A stretch of DNA of 9,735 nt. It comes from Lentimicrobiaceae bacterium. GTDB taxonomy: Bacteria; Bacteroidota; Bacteroidia; Bacteroidales; JAGONC01. The notes below the pieces were generated by a model. It made no database searches and had not been told where the DNA came from. It saw only the letters and a program-made list of their open reading frames with translations. The stretch covers positions 1-9,735 of the forward strand of contig JAUXII010000011.1 in assembly GCA_030621075.1 (NCBI GenBank), written 5' to 3'. Made by a program: the position numbers and the translations under genes. This document shows positions 7,681 through 9,735 of this stretch, piece by piece. Numbering within the stretch: the stretch's first letter is position 1; each line of letters begins with the position of its first letter.

Positions 7681-7728
7681 AAACAAATAAACAAATAAAC
7701 GAATAAACAAATAAACAATAAATCAATA
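7681..7728. repeat. AAACAAAT 8-bp tandem repeat in the wbpB leader
   Basis: The units are AAACAAAT, AAACAAAT, AAACGAAT and AAACAAAT (7681-7712), followed by the decayed copies AAACAATA and AATCAATA to 7728. The array ends 23 bases before the wbpB ATG. It lies outside any convincing gene, so a change in copy number would alter spacing in the leader rather than a reading frame. Confidence 0.85.
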
Positions 7729-7751
7729 CAGATCATTTTATCAATAGAGAT

Positions 7752-8708
7752 ATGTCCAAAACAGAGAGATTTGCTTTAATTGGCGCATCCGGATTTGTTG
7801 CACCACGACATATGAAAGCTATCCGGGATACCGGAAACAGGCTGGTTGTTGTACTGGATCCTTTCGACAGCCTGGGGGTTATTGATAGTTATTTTCCGGA
7901 TGCTGATTATTTTACTGAATCTGAACGGTTCGACCGTCACCTTGATAAACTGAGACGGCAAAAAGAACAGAAAATTGATTATGTCGCAATTTGTTCGCCA
8001 AATTATCTTCACGATGCCCACATCCGGTTGACTTTGCGGAACCAGGCTGATGCTATTTGTGAGAAACCCCTGGTACTGAATCCATGGAACATCGACGCTT
8101 TAAAAGAGGTAGAGAAAGAAACCGGTAAAAGGATCAATGTTATTTTGCAAGTGAGGCTTCACCCTGAAATTATCAAACTGAAACAGCAAATTTTACAAAG
8201 CCCGGCCGATAAAATTTTTGATGTCAATCTTACCTATATCACCAGTAGGGGCAATTGGTATCACAGGTCGTGGAAAGGTGAGGCTGCTAAGTCGGGTGGA
8301 GTGGCAACCAACATTGGCATTCACTTTTTTGATATGCTGATCGATCTTTTTGGACAGGTAAAAGAAAATATTGTTCATTATTCAGATGAAAAAACTGTAG
8401 CAGGGTTTTTGCAACTGGAAAGAGCCAGAATAAAATGGTTTTTGAGCCTTGATTTTAACCTGTTGCCAAACGAAGTAAAGGTTAATGGCCAACGTACGTA
8501 TCGTTCAATTTCAATTGACAGTGAAGAGATTGAGTTTAGTGGTGGGTTTACCGATTTGCATACTGAAAGTTATAAAAGGATAATTGAGGGAAAAGGTTTT
8601 TCGGCAGATGATGCAAGACCCAGTATTCAAACAGCATATGAGATAAGGAATGCGAAACCGGTGGGATTAATAGGTGATTATCATGAATTATTGAAAAATG
8701 TTAAGTAG
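7752..8708 (+). CDS. wbpB: Gfo/Idh/MocA oxidoreductase, WbpB/WlbA-like UDP-N-acetyl-2-amino-2-deoxyglucuronate 3-dehydrogenase
   Basis: This 318-residue enzyme oxidises C3 of UDP-GlcNAcA with NAD+, making the 3-keto sugar used by the aminotransferase. The N-terminal Rossmann fold has IGASGFVAPRHMKAI (10-24), a form specific to WbpB/WlbA. It is followed by CSPNYLH (81-87) and CEKPLV (103-108) with the conserved lysine K105. The C-terminal domain has LTYITSRGNWYHRSWKG (160-176), VATNIGIHFFDM (184-195) with H191, and FTDLHTESY, all strongly like Pseudomonas WbpB as I remember it. Length matches the family (about 316). It acts before WbpE and WbpD although it is encoded after them. A 117-base repeat-rich gap separates it from wbpD; the next gene starts directly after its stop. 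A short purine run (agagat) precedes the ATG. Confidence 0.94.
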   Translation: MSKTERFALIGASGFVAPRHMKAIRDTGNRLVVVLDPFDSLGVIDSYFPDADYFTESERFDRHLDKLRRQKEQKIDYVAICSPNYLHDAHIRLTLRNQADAICEKPLVLNPWNIDALKEVEKETGKRINVILQVRLHPEIIKLKQQILQSPADKIFDVNLTYITSRGNWYHRSWKGEAAKSGGVATNIGIHFFDMLIDLFGQVKENIVHYSDEKTVAGFLQLERARIKWFLSLDFNLLPNEVKVNGQRTYRSISIDSEEIEFSGGFTDLHTESYKRIIEGKGFSADDARPSIQTAYEIRNAKPVGLIGDYHELLKNVK

Positions 8709-9716
8709 ATGAAAATTCTTGTTACAGGAGGAACCGGATACATAGGATCGCATACTGTTGTGGAGTTACAGCAAAACGGTTATGAAGTAGTTATCGTTGA
8801 TAACTTGTGTAACTCTACCGCTGAAGTTGTAAATTCCATTGAAAAAATTACAGGGGTAAAACCGGATTTTGAAAAGTTTGATTTGACTGACCCTGACCGG
8901 ACCAACCGTTTTTTTGAGAAGCACGATATTTCTGCAGTGATACATTTTGCTGCTTATAAAACCGTCCCTGAATCGGTAAAAAAACCTTTAAAGTATTACC
9001 GGAATAACCTGCTTTCACTTCTCAATATTCTTGACTGTATGAAAGATAGTAAAGCTGCCTGTTTTGTTTTTTCTTCTTCCTGCACCGTATACGGACAACC
9101 GGATTTATTGCCTGTTAATGAAAATGCTCCCATAAAAAAAGCTGCGTCTCCTTATGGAAACACCAAACAGGTTTCGGAAGAGATAATCGAAGATACTGTA
9201 AAGGCTCATGGGTTGAAAGCGATATCACTTCGCTATTTTAACCCCATAGGCGCACATGAATCAGCCCTTATTGGCGAGTTGCCCCTGGGGATTCCTGACA
9301 ATCTAATGCCTTATATTACGCAAACAGCTATTGGTAAAAGATCGGGGTTAAATGTTTATGGTGATGATTATAATACACCTGATGGTACGGCCATAAGAGA
9401 TTATATCCATGTAGTTGATCTGGCAAAGGCTCATGTGATTGCTGTTGATAGGCTGTTGGCCGGAAAAAAGAAAAATAATTTCGAGGTTTTTAATCTTGGA
9501 ACGGGAAATGGATTTTCTGTTATGGAGGTGATCAGGTCATTTGAAAAAGGCTCAGGTGTGAAATTAAATTATAAGATAGCAAATCGCCGGCCTGGTGACA
9601 TTGAGAAGGTTTGGGCCGATACCAGCTATGCTAACAAAGAACTTGGCTGGAAAGCAGAAAAAACACTTGATGAAATGACCTTATCAGCCTGGAATTGGGA
9701 GAAGGAGTTATCTTAA
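8709..9716 (+). CDS. galE: UDP-glucose 4-epimerase family protein (GalE)
   Basis: This 335-residue extended short-chain dehydrogenase interconverts UDP-glucose and UDP-galactose (or their N-acetyl forms) using tightly bound NAD. The Rossmann motif GGTGYIGSH is at 7-15. The catalytic residues are S124 (SSSCTVYG), Y149 and K153 (YGNTK), with the same numbers as E. coli GalE. Other family motifs are RYFNPIGAH (175-183), DGTAIRDYIHVVDLAKAH (225-242) and NLGTGNGFSVMEV (262-274). The residue before WAD near the C-terminus is V301, where E. coli has the bulky Y299. A small residue here is linked to acceptance of N-acetylated substrates, so UDP-GlcNAc/UDP-GalNAc epimerisation is possible. The ATG follows the wbpB stop with no gap (TAGATG), indicating tight translational coupling. 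The end is complete, 19 bases before the window edge. Confidence 0.96.
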   Translation: MKILVTGGTGYIGSHTVVELQQNGYEVVIVDNLCNSTAEVVNSIEKITGVKPDFEKFDLTDPDRTNRFFEKHDISAVIHFAAYKTVPESVKKPLKYYRNNLLSLLNILDCMKDSKAACFVFSSSCTVYGQPDLLPVNENAPIKKAASPYGNTKQVSEEIIEDTVKAHGLKAISLRYFNPIGAHESALIGELPLGIPDNLMPYITQTAIGKRSGLNVYGDDYNTPDGTAIRDYIHVVDLAKAHVIAVDRLLAGKKKNNFEVFNLGTGNGFSVMEVIRSFEKGSGVKLNYKIANRRPGDIEKVWADTSYANKELGWKAEKTLDEMTLSAWNWEKELS

Positions 9717-9735
9717 TAGATTTATTTCTCACAGA

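Noticed and set aside
7432..7710. 92-residue open frame on the minus strand over the repeats
   Set aside because: Half is antisense to wbpD and the rest is translated GGCAGTA and AAACAAAT repeats (LLPTAYC-like peptides).
7676..7751. Possible CRISPR-like or phase-variable coding repeat upstream of wbpB
   Set aside because: The units are 8 bases with no spacers and lie outside any reading frame, so neither a CRISPR array nor frame-switching coding repeat fits.

Overview
The window looks like a chromosomal fragment from a member of the Bacteroidota, probably Bacteroidales-like. It is AT-rich. Other evidence is a MurF of the type fused to alanine racemase in that phylum, signal peptides ending in NAQ, little Shine-Dalgarno signal, and TAnnTTTG-type promoter motifs in the divergent intergenic region. 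Nothing resembles phage, a transposase, a CRISPR array, tRNA or rRNA. Every gap between genes is shorter than 300 bases.

Left half (1-5743, minus strand): five closely packed genes that read leftwards and probably form one operon. In transcription order they are a secreted, probably outer-membrane beta-barrel protein (4979-5743), the Kdo transferase waaA (3732-4982, TTG start overlapping the previous stop), an M17 leucyl aminopeptidase (2229-3665 or 3719), pdxA of vitamin B6 synthesis (1056-2162), and the MurF part of a probable MurF-alanine racemase fusion, which runs off the left edge (1-1036). Together they cover lipid A/core assembly, peptidoglycan precursor synthesis and PLP cofactor supply.

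Centre (5744-5907): a 164-bp divergent control region. It has a good Bacteroidota-type promoter facing right (TTG, 19 bases, TAACTTTG) and a TATCTTTG motif facing left.

Right half (5908-9716, plus strand): four genes for nucleotide-sugar synthesis. They are a WbpE/WlbC-type aminotransferase, a WbpD/WlbB-type N-acetyltransferase, a WbpB/WlbA-type UDP-sugar 3-dehydrogenase, and a GalE-type epimerase. The first three are the oxidation, transamination and acetylation steps that turn UDP-GlcNAcA into UDP-GlcNAc(3NAc)A, a precursor of surface polysaccharides. The 6-dehydrogenase (WbpA) that should feed the pathway is not in the window. GalE may supply another sugar for the same polymer. The set looks like the start of an O-antigen or capsule locus lying beside a conserved envelope operon.

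Two short repeat features stand out: an imperfect 20-bp GC-rich palindrome at the 5' end of the aminopeptidase gene, and a compound repeat (7-bp tandem repeat, palindrome, 8-bp tandem repeat) between wbpD and wbpB that also supplies the last codons and stop of wbpD. I see no clearly undescribed biological system; most of the window is recognisable metabolism.
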